DNA from: Prorocentrum cordatum
Taxonomy: Eukaryota > Sar > Dinophyceae > Prorocentrales > Prorocentraceae
DNA: 64,000 bases
Direction: 5' to 3'
NCBI GenBank assembly: GCA_963575745.1
Contig: CAUYUJ010003652.1
Location: 2,501 to 66,500 of the forward strand
Both the position numbers and the translations under genes were made by a program. Each line of letters begins with the position of its first letter. Position 1 is the first letter of the stretch. Under the pieces are notes generated by a model. It saw only the letters and a program-made list of their open reading frames with translations. It searched no databases and was not told the origin of the DNA. Shown piece after piece: positions 31,588 through 42,400 of this stretch.

Positions 31588-33527
31588 GGATAGCGAGACC
31601 TGCTTCCCCAACAGGTGTGTCAGGCTCGCAAAGGACGCCCGGGTGGCACCTAAGATCGCGTCCCTGACTCCCGTGGGACATTTCCAGAGGACCCTTTTCC
31701 GCCCCCCCCGCCTGAGTAGGCCATCCAAGGAGCTCCTGTCCTTCCGCTCGCAGTTGCTAAGCGACGCCAAGGTGATTATCGCTACCCACGAGGCGGCGGA
31801 GTCGCTCAAGCTGGCCTCGCCGGCAGCTCTGCTCATCATTGACGAGGCTGGACAGGCCCACGAGCTCATGGCGGCAATGTCCCTCGTCAATGTCATACGT
31901 TCGGGAGGACACCTACTACTGGTCGGCGACCCCAGGCAGCTACCCCCGCTGTCCTTTCCAGGAAGGCGGCCGATCGGGGCCTATGTCTCTCTATATTCGA
32001 CCGGCTGCGCAATGCGCTGGGTGGGGATACCCCTGCAGTGGTGCAACTGGACCTATGCTACCGTATGCATCCTCTCCTCCTGTCATGGCCGAACGTGGCC
32101 TTCTACAAGAAGGCAATTCGGTCAGGGCTCACCAATCCACTGACGCAGAGACCGCTAGTGGAAGGACTGCCGTGGCAGCAGGTGCGACCCTGGGACAGAG
32201 ATAGGCTCGCTGCACTGGCTGAATCCGCCAAGACCACCACAGAAGACATGGAGACGTTGTTGCGGGACCTTCGGCCCCCACCGCAGCACCCGGAAGAAAG
32301 GCGCCGGTTCCTTCTCGTCGACAACCTTCAGTCGAGGTCATATCCAACCTTCACTCTGGCTACGCGAATATCCCAGAGGCCGCGCAGACGGTGGATGTGG
32401 TGAGGGCTCTCATGCCTGCCATGGAAAAGGGGGCCACAGTCATGGTCGTGGTAGCTATCAGCTGCAGTGTGCTGTGCTCGAGAATGGTTGGCCCCAGTCA
32501 GGGCGCAGCATCATCGGCTCCCTTGGGCAGGCGAGGAACAAGGAAAAGGGCGCTGGCACAGGCGAACTTAATGGAGCAAGCGACCCCCCTTCATCACCCC
32601 CGTGACCATCGGGGCCACGAACACGTTTTCGAGCAGTGGAGCTCACCACTTAACGGCATCGAGCTGCACTTCCAGGGGATACGGCAGGTAGCGGGGAAAT
32701 ACCTGGTCAACGGCAGGCTCAACATCTCCACCATCGACTCCAGCCAAGGCGGTGAGGCAGACATCGTGATCTACCTGACCACGCGGTCCAACTACTGTCA
32801 CGACTGGGGCTTCATGGACAATCCCAATAGAGTGAATGTTGCGATCGCGCGTGCCACCGCGCACGTTGTCATAATCGTGGATGGAAGAATGTTCAGCACC
32901 GCCGCGGGATCACATCTCAGGGAGCTGTCGGAGTACGGGAGGATTGCCAGGCTCTGGGTCCGCTTCCAGGGAAGCGACATGGGCAACCGAACCGCCCTGC
33001 ACTGCGACCAGGGGTTCGACCCCATCAAGGACCTTGAGTCGTGGATCCCCGCCGCTCCCACGCATACCGGGGACGACAGTGTGAAAGGCCTAGACGATGC
33101 CATCAGGAAGGCCAAGGCCAAGCTGGAGAGCTCCTTCACAGACCGCATCGCGGCACCACTCGATGCTCAGTTTTCGTGGGTGAAGCTTGGGGCCGCTCTC
33201 TCAGACAGCATCCAGGAGCTGGTCGACGACCCACTCATGGGCATTCTGCTGTACACCGTCTCCAGACTACACCCCCACCAGTGGCAAATGGGGGCCGCCC
33301 CCAGGCAACCAGGCAGCCTAGACAGGAAGGCATGGAGCCACCTGGGTCACTGCCTCGACGTGGAAGTGGGGATCGACGCAAGCTACCTCGTGTGCAACCT
33401 CACGTGGGCGGCCATTGTCTGGTTCCTCGGGCTCGGAACGCCATGGGACGACAAGCAGCTAGGCGTCTCGTATGACTCGCTTCCACCACTACCCCACATG
33501 GTGGGCTCCAACCGGGCCCCCAAGTAG
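31588..33527 (+). pseudogene. UPF1-like SF1 helicase, C-terminal part
   Basis: Continues the helicase cut at 24574. VIIATHEAAESL and LIIDEAGQAHEL (DEAG motif II, about 31835-31865) come first, then LLLVGDPRQLPPL (motif III, about 31918). After a frameshift near 31990 LDLCYRMHP is at about 32044, and after another near 32390 STIDSSQGGEADIVIY (motif V, about 32731) and RVNVAIARATAHVVII (motif VI, about 32830). The UPF1/Dna2 core is therefore complete once the insertion and indels are discounted. About 200 further residues extend to TAG 33525-33527 without a recognised domain. Confidence 0.85.
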
Positions 33528-33611
33528 ACCAGTCGCTGCGCCCGCCGGGATGCGCTCCAGCAGTTTCCAGCAGCATGGAGCAGTACCACCTGCCGGTGTC
33601 GTCGGCACAGG

Positions 33612-35723
33612 GTGCACCCAGGGATGGAGAACCTGTACGCCCTACTCAAGCCCGAGGGGATCGACACAGAGCTCACAGACGCACTAATCGGAGTTGACGG
33701 GCAGCCGCTTTCCCCCCATGCGCTCAGGGTACTGCTGGTTGTCATGATGCTTCAGCTGCGTGAGCCTCGTGCCGCGCTATGGCCCTTCCCGAACCCCGAG
33801 GTCACTGGCGACATCTTCGAGGCAATGATGGGTCTTTGCCTCCCGTGGCAGGAGGCGCACAAAGGGTTCCGCACACAATGCGCAGAGACGTGGGGATGCC
33901 AGCTGGCGGACCTCGAAACTCTCCACACCAAACTTGCCAAGGTCATACGTCACACAAGTACCCTGGCCACTTACGCCCACCACCACGAGATTGCTGACGA
34001 GCATGGCTGTCCGAAAACGTGGGCAGGGATGGGGGCGCGCGACTTCACCTCGGAAGCCCCCCTTCGCGTACTGGAGGCTATTGTGCAGCCGGCTGACGTC
34101 AAACGGCTGCACGCCGGGGAGTGCTCCATCTGCCTGCTCAACACTGCCATGGCAGGGTCGGAGATAGGGCTGGGATGCCCGCGGACCATGGACGACCTAC
34201 AGTACATAGGCGGAGGAAAGGCCATCTCCAACTTTCGTCTCGACGAAGACATCCCCGCCTCACCTGCCCCAGGTGCACTACTGGTTCCCCCCGTCGTGCG
34301 CGATGAGCGCTTTAGGAGGCTACAGAAGGAGGCCTCCTACAACTGCGACGGGTGCCGCAGCGTGGGGCTTCGCGGTTCTGCGGGCGCCTGGGAAGACGAC
34401 TACGCCCGGGAGCTACTCGCCCAGAACCGCCCGCAGGCGTACACGGATGGGAAAAACTGCAGATGGCTCTGCGAGCGCTGCTGGGTCGTCTCATTGGAGA
34501 AGAAAGGCGTCTCCCTCCCCGAGCCCGACCCCTCGGAGCGCATCAGCAAAAAGTCCATGCAGTGGCTATTACAGGAGCATAAGCGCAGGCTACAAGACAA
34601 CCGGGAGCAGAAGAGGGCGAATACCCTCCCATCCCTGTCCAGGCTACCACTGGGGTATCAGGAACCCAAGGATACAGCAGCCCCGGCCTCCCTCAAGGGG
34701 CTTCTACTTCGTGCGCCGCGCCACTACCGCCCCGCCAGCGTAGGCGCCACGCTACCACCGCAAAAGCTTTCAGACGGCAGGTTCGGAACAGAGGCGCACC
34801 ATACCAATTGCTACTCAGCCAAGTGCGATTTCTGTCCCCCATACTCCCCACTTCTCGAATGGCCTGCAGGCGCACCCGCCCTGGGGTGCTTCATATGGCG
34901 ACCAGAGGAGGGCGCTGTTTGCAGTGTTCCGACAGGTCTCCCAGAATGGGTGGCAATGCCGACTTTGTGGATCAGAAGGCAGTGGAACGCCAGCTGGGCT
35001 TGCAGGAGATGCCTGGTGCACATCTGGGACATTGCACCCAGTGCACTCGACAAGGTGCTGGACCTATGCTCGAATGAAATATATCCCCCCAGCCCCATCA
35101 AGGGGCCAGCGAGTAGCGAGGGCACTGAGGACTGGGACATCTACGACATGTCAGCTCACCACTCCCCTGTCCGCCCAGCGACGGACAAGGGTCCCATCCC
35201 AGACAGCCTCCCTGGGCACGTCTCGCGGTCAGTGGGGATCTCCGATGACGGAGCTACATGCGGGTGCGCCCTTCCGGCACTCCCACCACCCAACGCACCC
35301 CAGCTGCCCGCGTACTCTACTCTCTGTCTTGAGGGAGAGCAGTCGTGCAGCCCAGTCCGCAAACTTGTGAAGTTTCTGATGGAATGGAACCACGAGGTCT
35401 ACATCCGCTGGACGGCCTTCGGGGGGAAAGTGGGCGGAGACAGAGTGGGTGAAGACAGCGATGAATCGGAATGGTCACATAGGCATCTGTTGCGCTTCCT
35501 GGAATCCATCTACGGGGATGAGATCCCCAGGAATGGGCATCCCCCTCTCATCCCGTGGGGCGGGCAGAGAGCCGCTGCGGCCAACGCCATCGCGCAGCTG
35601 GTTGGGAGGAATCAGAAGTACCAGGAGGCCTGGCGCTCCTTCTCCGACGCGCTCAGCAGCCAAAAAGGACAATGCCCCCAGCGACAGTCGTTGGACACGT
35701 TGCACCGCTTCGTTTTCAAATGA
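33612..35723 (+). CDS. Cys-rich unknown protein of the LINE
   Basis: 703 codons in the same frame as the helicase C-terminus, so it may be its continuation after TAG 33525. Paired cysteines recur: CSIC (about 34125), CDGC (34345), CRWLCERC (34460), CDFC (34828) and WACRRC (about 35000), suggesting two or three zinc-binding modules. It is otherwise mixed helical sequence with a Lys/Arg/Gln-rich helix at about 34545-34625. I recognise no family. The frame ends at TGA 35721. With 2.1 kb uninterrupted it is the best-preserved frame of the LINE. Confidence 0.5.
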   Translation: MHPGMENLYALLKPEGIDTELTDALIGVDGQPLSPHALRVLLVVMMLQLREPRAALWPFPNPEVTGDIFEAMMGLCLPWQEAHKGFRTQCAETWGCQLADLETLHTKLAKVIRHTSTLATYAHHHEIADEHGCPKTWAGMGARDFTSEAPLRVLEAIVQPADVKRLHAGECSICLLNTAMAGSEIGLGCPRTMDDLQYIGGGKAISNFRLDEDIPASPAPGALLVPPVVRDERFRRLQKEASYNCDGCRSVGLRGSAGAWEDDYARELLAQNRPQAYTDGKNCRWLCERCWVVSLEKKGVSLPEPDPSERISKKSMQWLLQEHKRRLQDNREQKRANTLPSLSRLPLGYQEPKDTAAPASLKGLLLRAPRHYRPASVGATLPPQKLSDGRFGTEAHHTNCYSAKCDFCPPYSPLLEWPAGAPALGCFIWRPEEGAVCSVPTGLPEWVAMPTLWIRRQWNASWACRRCLVHIWDIAPSALDKVLDLCSNEIYPPSPIKGPASSEGTEDWDIYDMSAHHSPVRPATDKGPIPDSLPGHVSRSVGISDDGATCGCALPALPPPNAPQLPAYSTLCLEGEQSCSPVRKLVKFLMEWNHEVYIRWTAFGGKVGGDRVGEDSDESEWSHRHLLRFLESIYGDEIPRNGHPPLIPWGGQRAAAANAIAQLVGRNQKYQEAWRSFSDALSSQKGQCPQRQSLDTLHRFVFK

Positions 35724-37088
35724 AGGGCGACCTCGCAGTGGGGACATTAGAGGTCCTCGCCAGCGAACGGAATGCCGGGAAGACCAGCAGCGGCACGGGA
35801 GATGATTCCCCCGCCGCCTTCTGGCGCAGCGAGCCCCCGGCAGCCTCAGACGGCTGCGCCCCCGGTGATGACCTCCGCCAGCAACCCCCTGTAGCTGCGC
35901 AGGAAGGCAGAGAGATAAAAGAGGAGCCTTCCCCGCGCAGGGGCGGCTGCGGTACTGGCGAAATCGAGGCAGATTGGGACGGGGACAACCCACCAGACAG
36001 GACCGTCTCCATGGTCGGCAGTCCCCCACAGCAGGCTGAGGAGACCGAAGCCCCCGACCCCAGCGACAACGATGCTCCCCGCAGGCGGACAGTGCTGTGG
36101 ACAGATCGTCGACCCCCCACCAAAGGACGAGGCGGCAACCTGGGCGCCGTATGCCACGGCCCACTCCCGGGAGGACATGGGAGAGATCCGTGAGGGCAGG
36201 GGCCTAAGGGGAAAGGGGGGCAAGCCAGACCGCCGTCAGGAGTCCATTCCTGAGCACGCCGTGTCTGAGCGCGAGACCCGTCCGCCGCCCAGCCCCCAGC
36301 AGGGCCGCGGCCCGGACAGACGGCCTGGCCCGCAGGCAGACCCAGTCCCACCTCCGCATCGAGACGACCCCTTGGGCGGGCTTCCCATGTACATGAAGTC
36401 TATCTACGAGGCCGACATTCAGAGAGACGAGCCAGCCCCAGACAAGGTCATCAGGCTGCAGAAGACGCTGGGAGGAGCATTCAACGGGGTATGGACGGCG
36501 TGGGTCCGCAAGGCAGGCAGCAGGCAAGGTCTGCCGTGGGTCCGCATCCATTCGGACCCCAAGAAGAACACAGTGCAGCTTTGCGAAGAATTTCTCCGGG
36601 CATGGGAAACAGCGGGCTATGACGCCTACAAAAGGCCGACAGTCACGGAGAAGTATCGCAGCCTGCTACAGCGCAGCGCAAGGACCCGCACCCCCAAGGG
36701 ACACGATAGCGACGGCCGCCCATGCCCTTGGGCTGCCAGCAGCAGGACCGCACCCACTCCTCCGGCCCCACCCGACAGGACCAGCGATTGCGCGCATGCC
36801 TCCTCCTCTCGCGCACCCAGTGGAACTGACCAGCGGCGCCCGTGGAGCAAGCCTAGGGCGGGCGCCGCTGCCCCACCGGTGTATACCGACTACAGGGAGA
36901 ACACGCGGTCGGGAGCATCCAGCTCTGGGGCCCCATGGCACCCAAGGGCGCCCTGGGAAGGGTGGGGCCGCCAGGGGAGCTCATGGAGAGGCGCTGACTG
37001 GGGTACCAGGGAAAAAACGACCGCCCCGAGAGGTGACGCGCAATACGCCGACAAGCGACAGCGAGGAAGAGAGTTCGACCGCTGGTAA
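35724..37088 (+). pseudogene. LINE 3'-most unknown protein, frameshifted
   Basis: Reads in one frame to about 36150 (acidic, Asp/Glu/Pro-rich) and then in another to TAA 37086-37088. The second part has a compact segment, LGGAFNGVWTAWVRKAGSRQ to FLRAWETAGYDAYKR (about 36460-36640), then a Ser/Arg/Trp/Gly-rich tail (WGRQGSSWRGADWG). The tail resembles an RNA-binding low-complexity region. No family recognised. Confidence 0.35.
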
Positions 37089-38457
37089 CGCGGCGACAGG
37101 CCTGACAAGAGGTCGCTGCCCCTAGCAGGATTGGCACAGCCCAGAGCCCCCAAAGGCGCACGGCCTAGAGTTGTCATGGTATAAGGGGCGCTCCCTTCAT
37201 AAATGGCAGGCCGCGCCCGTGCACCGCGGACCCCCCCCCCCGGACGTGTGGTGTGCCCTCATCCTTTGGTGCCCCCGCATCTTTCAAACGTCCAGCGGCT
37301 ATCGGCAGCCCTCCCCCTCTCCCTCCTGATGCATGCAAGTCCAGCGGCTATCGGCTGCTTCCCCCCTTTTCCTCGTCGCCGCAGCACTGGTGCCTGAGAG
37401 GCGCGGCTAGCACGGGCCCCGCCTCGCGCAGGCAGCGTCAGCCGGGGCTGGCCCCAGGGACGAAGGATTCCCACTGGGCGGCTGCTTTCCTGACGGCCCA
37501 CCCAGTGATGGGGATTGTTTCGCCGCAGTGGCAGGCCGCGGCCTTGGTTCCCGTGCCACCTCCTGGGAGTGAGGTACACCCCCCACACTGCGCTAGACCC
37601 CCGCGGCCCCCGTGGGATGGTAGCCCGTGCGGTCGGCTGAGATAACCCCACCCACGGTTTTTGGCCGCGTTGCCGGCCCGTGGGGGACCGGGTCGACTGG
37701 CTGAAGGCGTCGCCGCATCAGTCCCCGCCTGCAGTGGATGGCTCTGGCCACTGACTTGTGCCACCTCGTGGGTTCGAGGGGCACTACACTGCGCGTAGAT
37801 GCCCGTGGCGTCCCGTGGGTTCCTGCCCCTGCGGTCGGCTGAAATAGCCCCACCCGGGTTCTTTGCCCGCGTTGGGTGCGGGCCGTGGTGCAGAGGCAGC
37901 TGGCTGAAGGCCCCCCCTCGTGCTTCACCCTTTGAAGTCCAGCTGTGTGCTAAGTGGCTTCCCCCATTGTCGGCGACGGGAGTTTTCATCATTCATGATG
38001 ACGAGTACGCGCAGGGTGCCATGTGAATGAGTCCGCCGCGTTTCTAGGCCTTCTGTGCTCTGTTCCGCTCCTTTCCCACTTCTCCTGTGCTGCGCCCCTT
38101 GTGGCTGCTAGGGTACTGGTTCAGCGTCCGGTACAGCTCCTTTTGCGAGTTGGTGCCTCCAGGTGCCCTTGGTCCGCTGGCATCTGTCCAGTGGTCCCTG
38201 CTTGCGCTTCACGCCTGGCTGCGGGCCGCAGCATCAGCCTGCGCCCTCTCCCGCTCTGCTCTCTTGTCTTTTCTCCCGGCCACTGGTCAGGTTTCCCCAC
38301 CTGTGGGTCTGGCTTGTGCTCAGTTGTTGTCCATCCGTGGCAGCTTCTCTTCCGCTGGCATTCGCCCAGTGGTCTTTGCGTGGTGATCATCTGGCTTTGC
38401 GCCCCATTGCCTCGTTCCGCCCTCTGGACTTTTCCTTGCGGGCCGCAAATCAAAAAA
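37089..38457 (+). other. LINE 3' untranslated region
   Basis: No convincing coding. It holds two TATCG hairpin repeats (37293, 37342). It also holds a duplicated segment in which TGCGGTCGGCTGAGATAACC at about 37629 is matched by TGCGGTCGGCTGAAATAGCC at about 37830 (spacing about 200 bp). A shorter repeat around TCCGCTGGCAT...CCAGTGGTC lies at about 38177 and 38351. It ends with AAAAAA at 38452-38457. Confidence 0.7.
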
Positions 38458-38474
38458 GCGTATCCCCACTAGGT
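38452..38474. repeat. LINE A-tract and right 17-bp target-site duplication
   Basis: AAAAAA (38452-38457) followed immediately by GCGTATCCCCACTAGGT (38458-38474), an exact copy of 5288-5304. Confidence 0.88.
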
Positions 38475-39206
38475 TTGCTCACCGGCGCCCCCATTCCTCC
38501 TTTATTCACCTGATTTGCGGCTATCGGCTGCGCCTCCCCCCCCTCCTCCTCGCACATTGAGGTGGTGAGCACGCCTGTCGGCTTCCCCCCATCTGTGCAA
38601 CGATTTCGCGCATGCTCTGAGGAGGTCACACCTATCCCCGCGGCAGGATGCGACCGATGGGACACTGGCGGGTGGGCCTGAGAAGGCTGGCTTCCTGTGC
38701 AAGTGGTGCATCCTTTGACAGGGCCGTGCTTCCACATGGCAGGCTGGCCCTCCGGCATCCGGCTCTGCTTGCGACATCTCCCCCTTCCTCTGGTCGGACT
38801 TGTTGCTCGCGCGCGCCAGCCACGCCTGCAGTCCTTTCAACGGTGCTCAGGTGGTTCACGACTGTCTTGCGTTCTCCCACGGGCGGGTCCGCAGGCCTTC
38901 TGCTGGGTGGTTCTGCCGTGGTCCCGCGCGACGTTCCCCCTTTCCACTGAGGCAAGGAAGTTGCCATCTGGGGCTCACTCCAGACTGCTGGCGCCTGGCT
39001 TCATTGACGCGCCAGTCTTCGAGCACATGAGGTGTTCTGTGAGTGAGGCTTCCTTCTGCCCCTCCTCCTGTCGCCTTCTTCGCCCCTTTTTCCTGCGCCT
39101 GTCCTCGCGTCTGCCTCTCCACTCCGCGTTTGGCGGTGCATCTTCCTGGGCACTGTGCTGCCCGCGCAGTGTTCCTGCCTTCTCGCGGGCTTGGTCCGTG
39201 GGAGCT
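38475..39206. other. spacer between the LINE and the giant Copia element
   Basis: Non-coding. It contains one TATCG hairpin copy with a C/T tail (38516-38550) outside the LINE. Open frames exist on both strands, but none resembles a protein family. The sequence would continue directly into 55504 if the Copia element were removed. Confidence 0.6.
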
Positions 39207-39211
39207 GTCGC
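39207..39211. repeat. left 5-bp target-site duplication (GTCGC) of the giant Copia element
   Basis: GTCGC precedes the 5' LTR and recurs at 55499-55503 directly after the 3' LTR. Confidence 0.82.
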
Positions 39212-39496
39212 ACTTTAAACGGAGAAGGTTAAAGGCGAGATGTATATCGAGCATGCACCGCTGCCGTGCCTGGCTCAAGCCGGGCCCGGCCTAATATGTG
39301 ACTGTGCGTCACCGAGGCGCACGACTTGTATCTGAGATCGGAAAATACCTTTTCCATTGAAGATGCCCCTTCTATCCTTTACTCCAGATCCCATGCTTCG
39401 TCTCGCTCTCTTGCTCATGCGATATGAGCCAAAGCCTGGGATATGGGAGCGCCTAAGGCGGAACATATATCTAAGCTTACCAGTGCGTTTTCGACT
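39212..39496 (+). repeat. 5' LTR of the giant Copia element (285 bp)
   Basis: Matches 55214-55498 with four substitutions in 285 bp and no indels. The ends are ACTTT...CGACT rather than TG...CA. It contains the ATG of the gag frame (39363) and the SL-like string CCGTGCCTGGCTCAAG at 39264-39279. Confidence 0.93.
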
Positions 39497-42400
39497 TGGT
39501 AGCGGAGCTGGCTACACTCTCGTGTGGCTGGCTCTCGCTCTGATTCCTGTAATCCACGGCGCAACTTGGTGGACTACTACTACGGTGGAATGCCATGTTG
39601 CGCCGGCTCTGCGAGAAGCGGAGCCAGTCCGCGATCGAGCTAGCGGGGCGACCCGCGAGCTCGAGACGCTCTCTCTTACTACACTGCGCTACTTCACTCC
39701 CGACTTCCACCAAACGCCAATCGGCAACTCGATAGAGAACGTGGTCACCCTGCGGGGCTACCCGCAGCGGGGCCACCTGCATCCCGTGCCGGTCAGGCGC
39801 CCCACGGCTACTACGCCAGAGCCTGACAAACCACAGCCTAAACCAATCACCGAAGCCGAAATGCACGTGCACTGGATCAAGATAACTATCTTCGGCATTC
39901 TATGGGTGATAATGGGATGTGCTGTGGGATACATGCGGCAGGGGATGGACGACACGCGTGCTACCGGCCCTTCGTGGGACCCAGCCGGTACTACGCCTTT
40001 TCGCGAATACGTTCGCGAAGTACATGCATGGATAAACGTAACGAGCGGCAATATGACGCCACCTCAACAAGCTGCAGCACTACAACGAGGCCTTCAAGGC
40101 CTTGCTCGTCGTATCGCCATGCAGGTCCCCTCCCAGATTATCAACTATGGTGTAACTGTCAACGGACAGCCAACGGATGCAGTTACTTACATACTGTACC
40201 TATTGAGCACCAAATTTGAAAATCTGGAAGATGAGCGCCAGCTCAACTCTGGCACTGCCCTTATCGACTTTCGCGTCGAAAGGGGCGAGCGAATCGACTC
40301 AGTGTTAGCTCGATTCGAGATTGCCCGTGACGAGGCTAACTCTGTTGGCTTTGTCATCCCCAACTTTCAGATCCTAACGCTGATCCTTTTCAGAGCGTTA
40401 GGCGTTGGCGCGTCACGAGCCCAACGCCTGCTGGAGCCCTTTAATCATCAGATGCCCAGAACACAAGCAGACTATGACAGGCTGCTGACCAGGATGAGGA
40501 ACTACGGACATCTTGCCGAGCGCTCTCCTGGCAATATTGCGGGTATTCTCACAGGGCACCACTCACATGCAGGTGTCTACGCCACGACTGCGGGGTCACC
40601 CGCTGGTCCTGGCGAGCCAAGTCCCTGGGCTGACCCAGCCGATATGCCCAGCGAGGCCACTGCCTTCTTAGGGCAGACCGGCCAGGCATCGGCAGAGGCA
40701 GCTGAGGCGAACGCCTGGTCGAACTACTCGCCAGGCGCCGCCTACACTGCAAGCCCGCCCTCGGGCACAACCCTCTGGGGCCAAGCGGAGTCATCCGCTC
40801 AAGGGTCTCAGCCACCCTCACCGTTTGAATCTGGCACTGACACAGATACCTCATCTGACGATGAGCACAATGGCATAGTCTCTGCTGGTAATGACTATCC
40901 AGCGGATGACACTCACCTTTCTGAACAACAAAGAGCGGAAGCCGCTTTTATGGCTTATCGCAAATCAAAACGCCGTTGGAGGCGCTTTATGAAGAAACCA
41001 GTCAGAAAAGTGAGACGTGCAGTACGCCGACATTTCAAACGATATGGAAAGGGTCGTGGCAAAGGGGGTCGCAGACGCCGTATGCATGGTAGGGGTATTA
41101 CTGCTTTCCTCACGTCCTTAACTGATTTAGTTTTTGAAGAAGTTCTTATCGGAGGCAAGGGTCGGGGTCACAGGCGGACCTCTGGTAAGGGAAAAGGGCG
41201 GAGGGGCAACCCTAGGGACGCTTCTGGCAATACTATGAAGTGTCATACATGCGGTAGTACAGAGCATTTGCGCGATCAATGCCCGAAAGGGAAAGGAAAG
41301 GGATCCGTACATTTGGCTCAAAACTTTTTTATGGATGACAGAGACTACATTGACTACGAGTTTTACGTCAATCCAGAAGCGGCTCCCGCCGCGGGCTCCT
41401 CCACGTACTACGTGATGGCCCGCTACGCTGAAGTGACCGTAGCCCTGGAAGAGTACGCGGTGACCCTCTTCGACGAGTTCCACGGCTGGGACGAAGTCGA
41501 CGAGGTCGCGTTCAATGCCTGGTTCGGTCTTCCAGCGGGGCCACCCGCCGACGACGAGATCTCCGAAGCTGAGACCGTCCCGGCGACCGAGGAGGAGCTC
41601 GCCGCCGCGCTGGCACCGCAGGTGATTGGCATGCCGTTGCTGCCAGATCTTCCGCGAGCTGGCTCGGAAGCGGGAGACGCTGATGACGAAATGCGGGGCC
41701 ATCCCGCTTATTCTGACTCTGAAGAGGCCGAAGAGGACCATAAGGACATGCTCCAAGAGCAGGTCGCAGAAGCAATCCAGCTCCTGAGTGCGCCAGCACA
41801 TCAGCAGATAACCATGAACGACCTGCTGTCGCGCCCAGGGGCCGCAAGGCTGCGTCCATACCTGGATTCGGACATGTCGGCACCTCAGATGCTGACAGCA
41901 CTCCAGGTTCTAGCGGGGTCACCCGCCGAAGTGGCGCCAGCCGCAGCAGCGGGGCCACCCGCTTGGTCTATGGATGTATTCATGCAGGGCTGCGACCAGA
42001 TGGACCTCAACGACCTCACGATGGAGCAGCTAAACGACATCGGGTACTTCCGAAGCCCGCATCAGCACGTATTCATGGTCCAGGACAGCTCAGAGGACTC
42101 GGAGGACATGCGCCATGCCAAGAAGGACAGACGACCATCGCCTCCCCGAGACTCAGAGCATGAAGATGAAAGGCCCATGGAACGTGGCAGTGCGTCAGCG
42201 GGGCCAGCCCGCAGGAGGAGCCGTTCAGCTCCACGACGCCCTACACATGATGCATCGGGCTACCCGTACAGTACGGAGCACTCCGTAGGTGTATCCGCTC
42301 AGTACGTGCCGGAGTGGTACATCAATTGGTACCCCGGCTACTCGATGGACGTGATCCGCCACTGGTATTCTAAGGAGTACTGCACCAAAAGGGACGAATC

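Larger units (their letters stand above)
5305..38457 (+). mobile_element. giant SL-headed LINE (about 26 kb without its nested insertion), decayed
   Basis: The boundaries are set by the SL relict at the 5' end, an A6 tail at 38452-38457 and the 17-bp duplication on both sides. Internal coding order: unknown region, zinc ribbon, RING finger, unknown ORFs, DNA cytosine methyltransferase, endonuclease, reverse transcriptase, zinc finger, RNase H, second zinc finger, UPF1-like helicase, Cys-rich protein. A 7,003-bp LTR element sits inside the helicase. Several frameshifts and in-frame stops (TAA 16103, TAA 21629, TGA 21776) show that this copy is dead, although indels beside G/C homopolymers may be assembly errors. 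Most known LINEs are 4-9 kb, so the length is exceptional. The alternative is that two retroposed units are fused (see the SL-like site at 22398). Confidence 0.75.

Noticed and set aside
38023-39294. Overlapping frames between the LINE 3' region and the Copia element
   Set aside because: Leu/Ser/Cys-rich with no motif. They span the LINE junction and LTR boundary, so they cannot be one gene.
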